DNA of 64,000 nt, from contig NZ_NEJH01000003.1 of assembly GCF_002113025.1 (NCBI RefSeq), forward strand, positions 124,001 through 188,000. Direction: 5' to 3'. Below, in pieces: positions 10,971 through 19,507 of the stretch. Numbering within the stretch: the first letter of the stretch is position 1; each line of letters opens with the position of its first letter. The stretch comes from Pseudomonas sp. B28(2017) (GTDB lineage Bacteria; Pseudomonadota; Gammaproteobacteria; Pseudomonadales; Pseudomonadaceae). Both the position numbers and the translations under genes were made by a program. The notes below the pieces were generated by a model. It saw only the letters and a list, made by a program, of their open reading frames with translations, did no database searches and was not told where the DNA came from.

Positions 10971-12540
10971 GATTAGGCTCCAGCATGGTCTCGTTTTCCT
11001 TCACATGACCCTGTGCCACCTCCCATGCCAGCTGTTTGTAAAAGTCCCCCACAGGTAATTCAGCCACCTTGAACAGCGCTCCGGCGCTGGCCGGTGCGCC
11101 CATACGGAGTAGATGTTCGGCTAAATAGGGCTGGCCCATTACGTCTTGGTCTTGGCGGTTTTTTGTCATGGCTGCGGCTTTGTTTGGTATACGAGGTGGA
11201 CGACTCTGTCGTGGTTGACGGGCCTTAGGGCTATTAGCTACCTCGGCGTGTGTTGCCGCGATTCGGGCAAGCAAAGCGCTTGCAGGCTCGTCGGTGGGAT
11301 CTTGTGGAACCAACTCGCCAAGAAAAGCCTTGGCTAGCGTCAACGGCGCTAGCTGGCGGGACAGCGTGATAGCAGCACCGTAGCGGCTCTCGATCTGGTC
11401 GGCGATAGACAGTAGCTCTTTGGCCCGCCGGACGATTTCAGTCTGCTCCTCCAACGAAGGGCACGAAATCATTACGCTTTTAAGAACTGCTAGATTGATG
11501 TTCTTTTGGGCCGTTGCAGGAGCGAGCGCTTCCAGATCGTCCTTTACCACATCGATGGACCATTTCACGAACTCAACTAGGCATTCGGAAGGGTTTGCGA
11601 CAAAGCCGACAACGCTATCTGGAAAGCATGCAGGGTATTCAAGAATGGCTGTGTCTGCGATGTTAGCTGCGATCGTTATGCACAACGTTCCAGCAGGCCA
11701 TAAGCGGCTCTGCAGCAAGCCGAATTCGCTATACGTCTGATGGTGCTTCGTGATGAGACCGCCAGACTGTGCAACATCTCCTGTCTGCACAAATGGGTAC
11801 ACACCACCGTAAAGGCGGGGATCGTTTCTTGGTCTGTGCTTTGACTTACCCCGTCCGATCTCGCCCAAGCTTGTGAGCGGCTGAGCGGGCCATGTAGACG
11901 ACCAATTTCTCTCGGCTCTGATTTCTTCAGTGAGATCCCCCGTAGTCGCCGCCCTCAATACCGTATGCCTAAACCGTTTGAGCATCGCTGGGATGGAATC
12001 CAGTCGCTCATTGCAGCTTTGGATACGGGATAGAAGGATATCTAATTGGTCGGCGATTCGTTTTTGCTCTGCCTCGGGGGCGAGCGGCGTGACATAGCTG
12101 CGCACGTCCTTTGAACGTACGGCCGGATACAGCGCGCCCTGCACCAGCTCAGACATCGCGTTTACAAACGCGTCAGTCCGCACTGTATAAGCTAGCCAGC
12201 GGGGGTCGATTCCTGCTCGTGGCCTTAGTACATCGAAACCCGTCGATGCAATCTGTCCGTCAAAAATCTCCGGGACCAACGCAACTGCATTCAAGTTCGG
12301 GCGAGTCATAGATACCAAGGTATCGCCAGCTGCGACTTTCTTGCGAGCACGATTCGGAGCATCTTTGCCTAGCATTCGCTGAGGGTTTTGGATGACCTTT
12401 GCAGTCCGATCGATGGCGCCGATGTCAATGTAAACGAATGACTCATCATCTTGGGGAATGTATTGATCGGGCACATCGGTGATGTCACTCAATGCTGCGC
12501 GAGTCCACCCACTCGGAAGCTCAGGGCTTATCGGGTCCAT
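10957..12540 (-). CDS. hsdS: Type I restriction-modification specificity subunit (HsdS)
   Basis: HsdS reads the bipartite DNA target of a type I methylase. The 527-residue product shows two target-recognition domains: the first starts LPSGWTRAALSDI (about 8-170) and closes with the helical spacer APEAEQKRIADQLDILLSRIQ; the second starts WPAQPLTSLGEIGRGKS (about 215-400) and closes with PSLEEQTEIVRRAKELLSIADQIE. A C-terminal extension of about 100 residues (from DEPASALLARI) ends with LFKVAELPVGDFYKQLAWE, not needed for a minimal HsdS and possibly a docking part for the ATPase (inference). It lies 34 bases after hsdM and overlaps the ATPase gene. No hsdR is near. Confidence 0.92.
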   Translation of the reverse strand: MDPISPELPSGWTRAALSDITDVPDQYIPQDDESFVYIDIGAIDRTAKVIQNPQRMLGKDAPNRARKKVAAGDTLVSMTRPNLNAVALVPEIFDGQIASTGFDVLRPRAGIDPRWLAYTVRTDAFVNAMSELVQGALYPAVRSKDVRSYVTPLAPEAEQKRIADQLDILLSRIQSCNERLDSIPAMLKRFRHTVLRAATTGDLTEEIRAERNWSSTWPAQPLTSLGEIGRGKSKHRPRNDPRLYGGVYPFVQTGDVAQSGGLITKHHQTYSEFGLLQSRLWPAGTLCITIAANIADTAILEYPACFPDSVVGFVANPSECLVEFVKWSIDVVKDDLEALAPATAQKNINLAVLKSVMISCPSLEEQTEIVRRAKELLSIADQIESRYGAAITLSRQLAPLTLAKAFLGELVPQDPTDEPASALLARIAATHAEVANSPKARQPRQSRPPRIPNKAAAMTKNRQDQDVMGQPYLAEHLLRMGAPASAGALFKVAELPVGDFYKQLAWEVAQGHVKENETMLEPNHAAG

Positions 12541-12574
12541 GTATTAATTCCGCTGTGGGGTAAATCATTCCATT

Positions 12575-14170
12575 TCATGGCTGCGCTTCGGCCATCATGG
12601 CGGCAAACTGCTGATCATTGGAGAGGTCATCAATCAACGCATCAGGATTTTCGCCCAGATCTGCAATCAGGGTAAGTAAATCGCTCACCGCTGCATTCAG
12701 TTCACACAGAATCAAGGCTGCCACTGTGGCCGGTTGCTCTTCTTTCTTCTGGGCAGTGTCGGCACTGTCGTCTTTGAGCCAGCTTATGTCGAGGTTGTCG
12801 CCGCGCAATGCAATCTGCTCACGCGAGAATCGGCGCCAGCGACCGTATTCCCCCGTATCTACGCGCTTTGCTAGCGCTGCGGAACCAGCGCACGGATCGT
12901 CACCGAATACGTCCTCGAACTTGTCGCGGGCCTGTGCAGTCGGGGCATCTTGAGCCGTACGAAAGTAGTCGCGCGTAAAGGGTGTGCGTTTGCCGAATTG
13001 AGGCATATTGGCGCGCATGTCGTAGATCCACACTTCCTTTGTGCTGTCTTTGTTGGTTTCGCAACGGGTAAAAAACAGTACGTTGGTCTTTACACCGTGG
13101 GCGTAAAAAATACCAGTGGGCAAGCGCAGGATAGTATGCAGATTGCACTTATCCATCAGCTCTCGACGAATGTCCGTGCCAACATTGCTCTCGAATAACA
13201 CGTTATCTGGAAGCACCACAGCGGCACGCCCACCCGGCACTAGTGCACGATAGATATGTTGTAAGAAGGCGAGTTGCTTGTTGCTCGTGTCAAATGCTAG
13301 ATCGCTTCGTGTGGGAAGTCCGCCGCCTTTCTTAGTACCGAAAGGTGGGTTCGAAAGAATCAGTGTAGCTGGCGGCAGTTTTTTATAATCATCACTTAGC
13401 GTGTCGCCATAGGTCACTCCACCGTCGATTCCGTGAAGGAGCATATTCATCAGAGCTAAGCGATGTGTGTCTTGCACCAATTCCATACTGTGAAATGTCT
13501 GGTGGCTGTACTTATTCTGTGCTTCGTCGCTGAGACTGCCAAAGTCATTGTGCTGCTTTAGGAAATTGTTGGCCGCGATTAGAAAGCCGCAGGTGCCCGC
13601 TGCTGGATCTTGAATCACATCTCCCAGCTGAGGCTTCATCACAGCGACAATACTGTCGATCAAGTGCCTAGGAGTGAAGTACTGGCCGGCACCGCTTTTT
13701 TTCTCACCAGCATTACGCTCCAGCAGGTCTTCATACAGATCTCCTAGGTCATCACGATTTACGTTGTACCAGTCTAGACTGTCTATGTCGGTCACGAGCT
13801 TGCTCAACGTAGTGGGCTTGGTAATGAACGTATTAGCGTTGGCGTAGATCTCCTGTACGGCTCCCCGGCCGTATAGACCATAGTCCAGTAACATCTCTTT
13901 GTAGATGGCCAATCGGTCCGACGCAGAGGCGCAGATAAGGTCGTTCCAGCGCGTGCCTGGCTGTTCAACTTTAGGGGAGCTCTTTTTGGGCACGATTGGT
14001 TTCCAAACCATGAGCCGATCTTCCTGACGAGTTTCCTTCATCATTTTTAGGAAAAGCAGGTAGGTCAATTCGCCTAGGTACTGGTGGTAGGTAACGCCGT
14101 CGTCGCGCAGCACGTGACACAGTGACCAGAGTTTGGCACCTATATCGAGTGCGGCAGAGTGGTTGGACAT
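12575..14170 (-). CDS. hsdM: Type I restriction-modification DNA adenine methyltransferase (HsdM)
   Basis: HsdM methylates adenine N6 at the site set by HsdS, using S-adenosylmethionine. The 531-residue protein has the HsdM N-terminal helical domain (1-150), the AGQYFTPR motif (161-168), the AdoMet-binding motif I DPAAGTCGFL (188-197), and the catalytic motif IV NPPF (274-277), all intact. Length is usual. It is preceded by the XRE gene with a 4-base gap and followed by hsdS, so these five minus-strand genes form one operon. Because hsdR is absent, methylation should protect the host while the restriction role, if any, must be done by the ATPase/HNH pair. Confidence 0.95.
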   Translation of the reverse strand: MSNHSAALDIGAKLWSLCHVLRDDGVTYHQYLGELTYLLFLKMMKETRQEDRLMVWKPIVPKKSSPKVEQPGTRWNDLICASASDRLAIYKEMLLDYGLYGRGAVQEIYANANTFITKPTTLSKLVTDIDSLDWYNVNRDDLGDLYEDLLERNAGEKKSGAGQYFTPRHLIDSIVAVMKPQLGDVIQDPAAGTCGFLIAANNFLKQHNDFGSLSDEAQNKYSHQTFHSMELVQDTHRLALMNMLLHGIDGGVTYGDTLSDDYKKLPPATLILSNPPFGTKKGGGLPTRSDLAFDTSNKQLAFLQHIYRALVPGGRAAVVLPDNVLFESNVGTDIRRELMDKCNLHTILRLPTGIFYAHGVKTNVLFFTRCETNKDSTKEVWIYDMRANMPQFGKRTPFTRDYFRTAQDAPTAQARDKFEDVFGDDPCAGSAALAKRVDTGEYGRWRRFSREQIALRGDNLDISWLKDDSADTAQKKEEQPATVAALILCELNAAVSDLLTLIADLGENPDALIDDLSNDQQFAAMMAEAQP

Positions 14171-14174
14171 GGTT

Positions 14175-14510
14175 TCAGGATTCAGTTGTGGAGAGGGTTG
14201 GAAGGATTGAAATGGCGGGGATGGGCGTCGACGGTAAGGTTAGCGTCAAGTCCTGCGCCTTGTAATCGGCGGCAACATGGTTGAGGTCACTTTCTAAACT
14301 CAGGGCAACTAACACACGTACGTACGCCCCCATGGTGGCGCCAGGATGCCCTGCCTCAACCTTGTAGAGCGTGGTTCGCGAAATTCCGGCCATCTGCGCC
14401 ACCACAGCATTGCTGAGCTTGCGCCGTTTACGGGCATATCGGAGCCGATCTCCTAATTCGGAGAGCAGATGCAATTCCTGGGGCAAGACTGTGGGTGGTC
14501 TGCGGGGCAT
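14175..14510 (-). CDS. XRE-family regulator at the head of the defence operon
   Basis: A small Cro/CI-type helix-turn-helix protein of 111 residues when started at MPRRPPTVLPQE. A longer in-frame start at 14606 exists, but a TATTAT -10-like hexamer lies between the two (near 14544-14549), so the short form is more likely what is made. The HTH reads LGDRLRYARKRRKLSNAVVA then MAGISRTTLYKVEAG (roughly 18-55), as in HipB and restriction C-type regulators. It ends four bases before hsdM. It probably represses or times expression of the operon, as controller proteins do after entry into a new host (inference). Confidence 0.8.
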   Translation of the reverse strand: MPRRPPTVLPQELHLLSELGDRLRYARKRRKLSNAVVAQMAGISRTTLYKVEAGHPGATMGAYVRVLVALSLESDLNHVAADYKAQDLTLTLPSTPIPAISILPTLSTTES

Positions 14511-14676
14511 TTTGTAGTTTTGGCTGGAGGAAAAAATTTGTCCATAATAGCGTAAAAATTGAGATGGAATCAGTAGCTTCCACAACTGATTATGATTGAT
14601 CGACATTTATCTGAACCCACAGCCCGCGAGCGGGATTAGTTGACCGCTACAAGGCTGCGGATTCTCTGCTTCTGGT

Positions 14677-14702
14677 GAGACAGACTTTATTATCTGATTC
14701 CA
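14677..14702 (-). repeat. glmS-distal end of the Tn7-like element
   Basis: Read on the minus strand the end is TGGAATCA followed by GATAATAAAGTCTGTCTC, matching the left repeat at 17 of 18 bases. A weaker candidate site (GATAAATGTCGATC, minus) is near 14598-14613. Confidence 0.8.
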
Positions 14703-14727
14703 CCCTACTCAGGGGGGGCTTTTTCTA
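14703..14727. terminator. Displaced right half of the glmS terminator
   Basis: CCCTACTCAGGGGGGGCTTTTT directly follows the element. With AAAAACCCC from the left flank it forms the AAAAACCCC...GGGGG-TTTTT hairpin expected after glmS. The insertion appears to have split the terminator arms; the right half still forms a short stem at the 3' end of the FUSC-like gene. Confidence 0.55.
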
Positions 14728-15750
14728 GGCGGAAATAATGCGCCGTTGCCGCCGCCTATCGAGCAAATGGACCATGGCGCAGGCGTACAAGGTCACCAGA
14801 ATGAACAACCCCATGCGGATGGCGAAGGCGGTGTAGACGTCCTTGCCCGCCGCACTGTCCTGTACCGATTGGCCGAGCAGGATGATCAGGGTCGCCAGGC
14901 TGTTGAGCCAGAACCCTGGCGGCTGCCGGCTCCGGGCCAGGCCGTAGAGTTTTCTGGCCACCAGCAGGCCGAACAGCAACATCCACAGAAAAAACATCCA
15001 CAGGTTGACGAACAGGCTCAGCGCGCACCAGAAAACAATCGCCATCAGGCCACCGAGCAGGGTCGAGCCGAGCAATTCCTGGCCGGCGGTGCGGGCGCTG
15101 GTGGCGCAGCTCTGTTGGCCGAGGCTGACGGCTTTCATGATGATCGGCAGGTAGCTGGCCGGGTCGACCATGGCCAGCAGGAAAGTTGGCAGCACCACCA
15201 GCGTGGCACGTAGCGCCAGCCAACCGCTTTCGATTGGAGAAAGGCTCGGGCCGGGTTTGGCCGCTGGGGCACTGGCGGGGTCGGGAAACAGCCAATGACT
15301 GATAGTCAGCGTCGAGACTGCCAGGAACAGGCCCTTGACCAGGGCTACGATCACCTCAAGCGCCAGGGAGAATTCAGCGGTTCCGGCCGCACTGATCAAG
15401 GTCAGGCCCACCACCAGGAAAGTCGCCACTAGCGGGTTCCCGCCACGCAGGCCATAACCGAATGCCAGGAACAGACACAGTCCGACCAGCAGCACGCCAG
15501 TGAACGGGTAGTAACGCAGCAGGGGAATGAGCAGCAGGCCGCTCCCGGTGGTCAGCAGCAGGATCAGGACCAGGCCCAGGCTGGCCTTGAACGGCAACGG
15601 TCGGTTCATCGCTGCCAGCATCATCAACGCCAGCATCGGCGCGAGGAATGGGATAGGCAAAGCCAGGCCGAAGCTCGCCGCCAGGCACAGCGCAGTGCCG
15701 AAGCCAAGGCGCAGGGCGCGCTGAACGCGGGCCGGGCGCTCAATACGCAT
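14725..15750 (-). CDS. FUSC/DUF2955-like inner-membrane protein of an efflux operon
   Basis: A 341-residue membrane protein with about ten hydrophobic helices in two groups of five, separated by a short loop near residue 165-180. This is the organisation of the fusaric-acid-resistance / aromatic acid efflux (FUSC, AaeB-like, DUF2955) proteins. Its start overlaps the HlyD adaptor gene by 11 bases. With the adaptor and outer-membrane factor it should form a tripartite exporter, probably for weak aromatic acids or similar toxic compounds; the substrate cannot be read from sequence. It lacks the large cytoplasmic domain of full-length AaeB. Confidence 0.8.
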   Translation of the reverse strand: MRIERPARVQRALRLGFGTALCLAASFGLALPIPFLAPMLALMMLAAMNRPLPFKASLGLVLILLLTTGSGLLLIPLLRYYPFTGVLLVGLCLFLAFGYGLRGGNPLVATFLVVGLTLISAAGTAEFSLALEVIVALVKGLFLAVSTLTISHWLFPDPASAPAAKPGPSLSPIESGWLALRATLVVLPTFLLAMVDPASYLPIIMKAVSLGQQSCATSARTAGQELLGSTLLGGLMAIVFWCALSLFVNLWMFFLWMLLFGLLVARKLYGLARSRQPPGFWLNSLATLIILLGQSVQDSAAGKDVYTAFAIRMGLFILVTLYACAMVHLLDRRRQRRIISA

Positions 15751-16858
15751 AGGACATCCAGCTCATCAGGCGCAGGAACAGGCGACCCAGGATATTCAGC
15801 GGGTTCCCTTCACTCGGGAACGCCATGACTTCGGCCTGGCCGCCGGCACGGATGCCCTGGGGACTGGTCAGCTCACCCGGTTCGAACTCGATGATGACCG
15901 GAAATCGCTGGGCAGGACGTAGCCAATCGCGGCTGTTCTCCACTTTCGGCAGGCTGCCCGGCTGGGTGCTCTGACCGACTTCGACGCCATAGCCGACGCT
16001 GCGCACATGGCCTTTGAAAATTCTCCCCGGCAGGGCGTCGAGGACGATGGACACCGGCGTCCCGGGCTGGACACTTCCCAGGTTGTTTTCGGTCATGTCG
16101 GCGCTGATCCAGACATCGTGGATGGCGATCAGGGTCATCACCGGCGCACCGGCGGAGGCGAACTGGCCGACATCGGTGCGCAAATCGGTGATCAGGCCGG
16201 CCGAACGCGCGTGGATTTTCGTATTGCTCAAGTCCAGCTCGGCTTTTTCAAGATTGCTGGCGGCGCTGAGCAACTGGGCGTTCTCTGCTTCATTACCACC
16301 CTGTTGTTCGCGTGCACGTTGCACTTCGGCCTTGGCCGCGGCGACCTGGCTGATGGACTCTTCCAGGGTGGCACGGGATATTTCCAGGCGTCGTAGCGAG
16401 ATGGTGCCCGGGTCTTCGCGGTACAGGCGTTCGAGCCGCTGGATGTCCTGGCGTGCCTTGAGCTCATTGGCCTGGGACGCGCGCAGTGACGCTTGCTTGG
16501 ACTCGACACCGGCAGTGTTGGCGCCCACCTGGCGACGGGTCGACTCAAGGTCGGCGCGGGCGCGGTCGACGGCAATCTGGTACTGCTCCGGATTGACTTC
16601 AAACAACAATTCGCCGGCCTTGACGTCCTGGTTGTTGCGTACGTGCACCTTGGTCACCCGGCCGGATACTTCGGCTGCTACCGGCACAATGAAGGCCTGC
16701 ACCCGTGCCTGTTGCGTGTAGGGGGTGTAACGGTCGGCCATCAAGTACCAGACCAGGCTCAGGATGATCAGCAGCACGACCCAGTTGATCGCCTTTTTGG
16801 CCGGGTCGGCGGTGGGGGCCGAGGCGTTCTCGGCGGCCGGTTGTTGGCTGTCACTCAT
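15740..16858 (-). CDS. HlyD/EmrA-family periplasmic adaptor
   Basis: Membrane fusion protein of 372 residues linking the inner-membrane and outer-membrane parts of the exporter. One N-terminal transmembrane helix (VVLLIILSLVWYLMA, about residues 27-42) precedes the biotinyl-lipoyl-like text VAAEVSGRVTKVHVRNNQDVKAG, a long helical hairpin, and a closing lipoyl half near ARSAGLITDLRTDVGQF. I use the ATG at 16858, which overlaps the stop of the outer-membrane factor (ATGAGTGA); a GTG two codons earlier is possible. Confidence 0.88.
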   Translation of the reverse strand: MSDSQQPAAENASAPTADPAKKAINWVVLLIILSLVWYLMADRYTPYTQQARVQAFIVPVAAEVSGRVTKVHVRNNQDVKAGELLFEVNPEQYQIAVDRARADLESTRRQVGANTAGVESKQASLRASQANELKARQDIQRLERLYREDPGTISLRRLEISRATLEESISQVAAAKAEVQRAREQQGGNEAENAQLLSAASNLEKAELDLSNTKIHARSAGLITDLRTDVGQFASAGAPVMTLIAIHDVWISADMTENNLGSVQPGTPVSIVLDALPGRIFKGHVRSVGYGVEVGQSTQPGSLPKVENSRDWLRPAQRFPVIIEFEPGELTSPQGIRAGGQAEVMAFPSEGNPLNILGRLFLRLMSWMSYAY

Positions 16859-18362
16859 GGGCACTTTCCTTCGGTTCGTCGAGCAGATCGCCCCAGTCGG
16901 TTCGTTGTTGCATCTGTTTGCGGGTGGCCGGGTCGATCATCGGCTGGTCGCTGTACCAGCCGCCGCCGAGGGCCTTGTAAAGGGCGATCAGGCTGTTGAC
17001 GGCGGTGCCACGGTTCACCAGGTAGATATCCTGTTGGGCAAACAGGGCGCGCTGGGCGTCCAGCACGCGCTGGAAATCCGAATAGCCTTCGCGGTATTGG
17101 GTATTGGCCAGGGTCACCGAACGTTCGGCGGCCACCGATGCATCGCTGAGGATCCGGTCACGCTCCAGCGCCTTGATCAAGCCTGTTGCAGCATCGTCAG
17201 CCTCGCGGGCGGCCTGGCGCACACTGTCCTGGTAGACAACGATCAACTGCTGCAAGCGCGCATCCTGCACGCGGACGTTGTTGGTGATCCGGCCATGGTC
17301 GAAGATGTCCCAGCGCAGGCTGGGGCCTGCCACCAGGTCGAGGGTATTGGACGCACCGTTGAGCGAGCTGGCGGACCAGACGATGCTGCCCAGCAGGCTG
17401 ATGGATGGGTACAGATCGGTCTCGGCCACACCGATCAACGCCGATTGCGCCGCCACTTGCAGCTCGGCAGCGCGAACATCGGGGCGCCGCACCAGCAGGT
17501 TGGCCGGCACATCCTGTAAGACCGCAGCATCGAGCAGTGGCACCACACCAGTGTTGCGATCCAGGTCAGGGATCGAGCCGGGAGGCTGGCCGATCAGGGT
17601 GGACAACGCGTTGCGCAAACTCGCCACCTGACTCTCGAAGTCCGGGATGGTGCTCAGGGTGCCCAGGTACTGGGTCTTGGCCTGTTGCAGGTCGAGTTCG
17701 GCTTCGGCCCCGCTTTTGAACAGGCGCTCGGTGATCTCGTAGCTGCGTTTTTGCAAGGTGGCGTTACTGCGGGCGATGTGCAGGCGTGCCTCGGCGGTGC
17801 GCAGGGCGTAGTAGGTTTGCGCCAGTTGCGCGTGCAACAGCACCAGGACATTTTCATAGTTGGCCTGGGCGGCAAACCAGGACGCGTCGGCAGACTCGAT
17901 GGCTCGGCTGAAACGCCCCCAGAAATCCAGTTCCCAACCGATATCGAAGCCGGCGCTGTATTGCCAGAAATGTGTGTCCTGAGGGTTGGCACCGCCCGAT
18001 TGTCGACGGTTCAGGTACAGGCTGTCGGCGCTGGCCTGCTGCAATTGTGGGTAGCGTCCACTCAGGGCAATGCCCAATTGTGCGCGGGACTCCATGACCC
18101 GTAGGCCAGCGACCTGCAGGTCGGCGTTATGAGCATCGGCTTCGGCAATCAAGTGGTCCAGAACCGGGTCGTCGAACACATGCCACCATTGGCGGCTATC
18201 CGGTTGCGCGCGTTTTTGCCCGGCGATTTCCAGGGCCGGGCTGTTCCAGTGTTCGATCCAGGGCTGGGCCGGTGACTGGAAATCCGGACCCAGTTGCACG
18301 CAGCCCCCCAGGACGACGGTCCCGCAGATCAGCAGCCGGCTGATGCGAGCAGGGCGTGGCAT
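16851..18362 (-). CDS. NodT/OprM-family outer-membrane efflux lipoprotein
   Basis: TolC-like outer-membrane factor, 503 residues from MPRPARISRLLICG. The start at 18362 gives a proper lipoprotein signal ending LGGC, the Cys being the lipidation site; the longer frame upstream would hide it. Two repeats of the outer efflux protein domain follow (NSPALEIAGQKRAQPDSRQW onwards; VRRPDVRAAELQVAAQSALIG in the middle). It forms the exit channel for the adaptor and FUSC-like protein encoded downstream. It begins 14 bases after the end of the AI-2E family gene. Confidence 0.9.
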   Translation of the reverse strand: MPRPARISRLLICGTVVLGGCVQLGPDFQSPAQPWIEHWNSPALEIAGQKRAQPDSRQWWHVFDDPVLDHLIAEADAHNADLQVAGLRVMESRAQLGIALSGRYPQLQQASADSLYLNRRQSGGANPQDTHFWQYSAGFDIGWELDFWGRFSRAIESADASWFAAQANYENVLVLLHAQLAQTYYALRTAEARLHIARSNATLQKRSYEITERLFKSGAEAELDLQQAKTQYLGTLSTIPDFESQVASLRNALSTLIGQPPGSIPDLDRNTGVVPLLDAAVLQDVPANLLVRRPDVRAAELQVAAQSALIGVAETDLYPSISLLGSIVWSASSLNGASNTLDLVAGPSLRWDIFDHGRITNNVRVQDARLQQLIVVYQDSVRQAAREADDAATGLIKALERDRILSDASVAAERSVTLANTQYREGYSDFQRVLDAQRALFAQQDIYLVNRGTAVNSLIALYKALGGGWYSDQPMIDPATRKQMQQRTDWGDLLDEPKESAHE

Positions 18363-18376
18363 CAAGCGCAAACTCC

Positions 18377-19507
18377 TCAGAGGGGACGCTGATCGTCGAG
18401 TGCCTCGATTTGCGGTGTCTCGTTCTGTACCTCGGCGGACGGTTGGTCCTGGACCCATTGCCAGAACAGTTGGTAACCCACCGCCAGCGCGACCGGCCCG
18501 ATGAACAAACCAATGAAGCCGCCGCTCACCATGCCGCCCAGGGCGCCAATCAGAATCACCGGCATCGGGACATCGACGCCACGACCCAGCATCAATGGCT
18601 TGAGGACGTTATCGGCCATCCCGGCAATCAGGCTGTAGATAGCAAACACGATAGTGGCCAGGCTGGTCCCTTCGGTGGCGAAGACATAGGCGATCACCGG
18701 AAGGGTCACCAGCAGCACTGGCAATTGCATAATCCCCATCAACAGCGCAACCATCGCCAGCAGGCCGGCACCGGGGACGCCCATGAGGACGAAGCCCACG
18801 CCCACCAGCAGCATCTGGATAAACGCGATGCCAACCACGCCTTGGGCGACCGCGCGGATGGTTGCCGTGCACAGCTCGGTGATGCGCGGGCCGCGCTCAG
18901 GTCCGGAAAGGCGCGAGGTGATGGCCAGTGTGCTTCTTTGGCCGTTTTCGCCATAGGCCATGAGCACACCGGCAATGATCAGGGCACCGATGAACAACAG
19001 GAAGCCCACGCCCACGTCGGCCATTTTGCCCAACAAGGTCAGGCCGACGGACTTGAGATACGGCATCAGCTTCATCAGCACGCTGCTCATATCGGTGGCG
19101 GCTTGCATCCAGTAGCCATAGAGCGGTTTGCCAATGAGCGGCAGGGAAGCGACCTTTTCGCTGGGGAGCGGAATCTGCAGCGTATCGGACTTGAGGATCG
19201 CCAGCGCGCCCTGTACCGACTCACTGATCGAGGTGCCCAGCAGATAGATCGGCACCATCAGCAAGGCCAGGGCGACCACCACGATCAGGGTGGCGGCATG
19301 ACCGTCCTTGTTGACCAGCTTACGCTTGATGAGCGCATGCAGCGGATACAGGGTGATGGCCAGGATCACCGCCCAGAGCATGAGGTTGAGGAATGGGTGG
19401 AAGATCTGGAAGCAGAACAGCACCAGCACGGTAATCAACCCGGCGCGTATCAGTACATCGAGCAAACCACCGGACAGTGCTCTTGCGGAAATGTTTGTGC
19501 GCAGCAT
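18377..19507 (-). CDS. AI-2E family transporter (PerM/YdiK-like)
   Basis: A 376-residue polytopic membrane protein of the AI-2 exporter superfamily. It has the usual N-terminal helices (LIRAGLITVLVLFCFQIF), a central extracytoplasmic domain (about 95-190), and a C-terminal helix bundle with VGIAFIQMLLVGVGF and ending LFIGPVALAVGYQLFWQW. Some relatives are ion/proton antiporters; the true substrate is unknown. It is the first gene of the four-gene efflux operon. The C-terminal tail is acidic and short. Confidence 0.85.
   Translation of the reverse strand: MLRTNISARALSGGLLDVLIRAGLITVLVLFCFQIFHPFLNLMLWAVILAITLYPLHALIKRKLVNKDGHAATLIVVVALALLMVPIYLLGTSISESVQGALAILKSDTLQIPLPSEKVASLPLIGKPLYGYWMQAATDMSSVLMKLMPYLKSVGLTLLGKMADVGVGFLLFIGALIIAGVLMAYGENGQRSTLAITSRLSGPERGPRITELCTATIRAVAQGVVGIAFIQMLLVGVGFVLMGVPGAGLLAMVALLMGIMQLPVLLVTLPVIAYVFATEGTSLATIVFAIYSLIAGMADNVLKPLMLGRGVDVPMPVILIGALGGMVSGGFIGLFIGPVALAVGYQLFWQWVQDQPSAEVQNETPQIEALDDQRPL

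Larger units (their letters stand above)
5764..14702. mobile_element. Decayed Tn7-like element carrying a defence operon
   Basis: Both ends start TG..., and eight bases in carry a Tn7-type TnsB repeat: GACAATAAAGTCTGTCTC at 5772 (plus) and GATAATAAAGTCTGTCTC on the minus strand at 14677-14694. A second left copy, GATAATAAAAACTGTCTC, is at 5792. Tn7 TnsB sites contain GACAATAAAGTCT, so the match is close. The end next to glmS would be the right end, and the surviving TniQ remnant reads away from glmS as tns genes do in Tn7. tnsA, tnsB and tnsC are absent, so the element cannot move by itself. Cargo: an AT-rich hypothetical gene, transporter fragments, and the XRE-HsdM-HsdS-PtuA-PtuB operon. 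The left 2 kb are clearly AT-richer than the host. Confidence 0.85.

Noticed and set aside
10957..14170. Ordinary type I restriction system
   Set aside because: No hsdR was found in the element or window; the partner genes are ATPase and HNH, so a plain HsdRMS call would be wrong.
5764..14702. CRISPR array or CRISPR-associated Tn7 (CAST)
   Set aside because: Tn7-like ends prompted a look for repeats with spacers and cas genes; none were seen. The element uses the glmS site, as TnsD-type elements do.
5759..14707. Exact 5-bp target-site duplication at the element ends
   Set aside because: Left flank ACCCC and right flank CCCTA share only CCC; the duplication cannot be fixed without an empty-site comparison.
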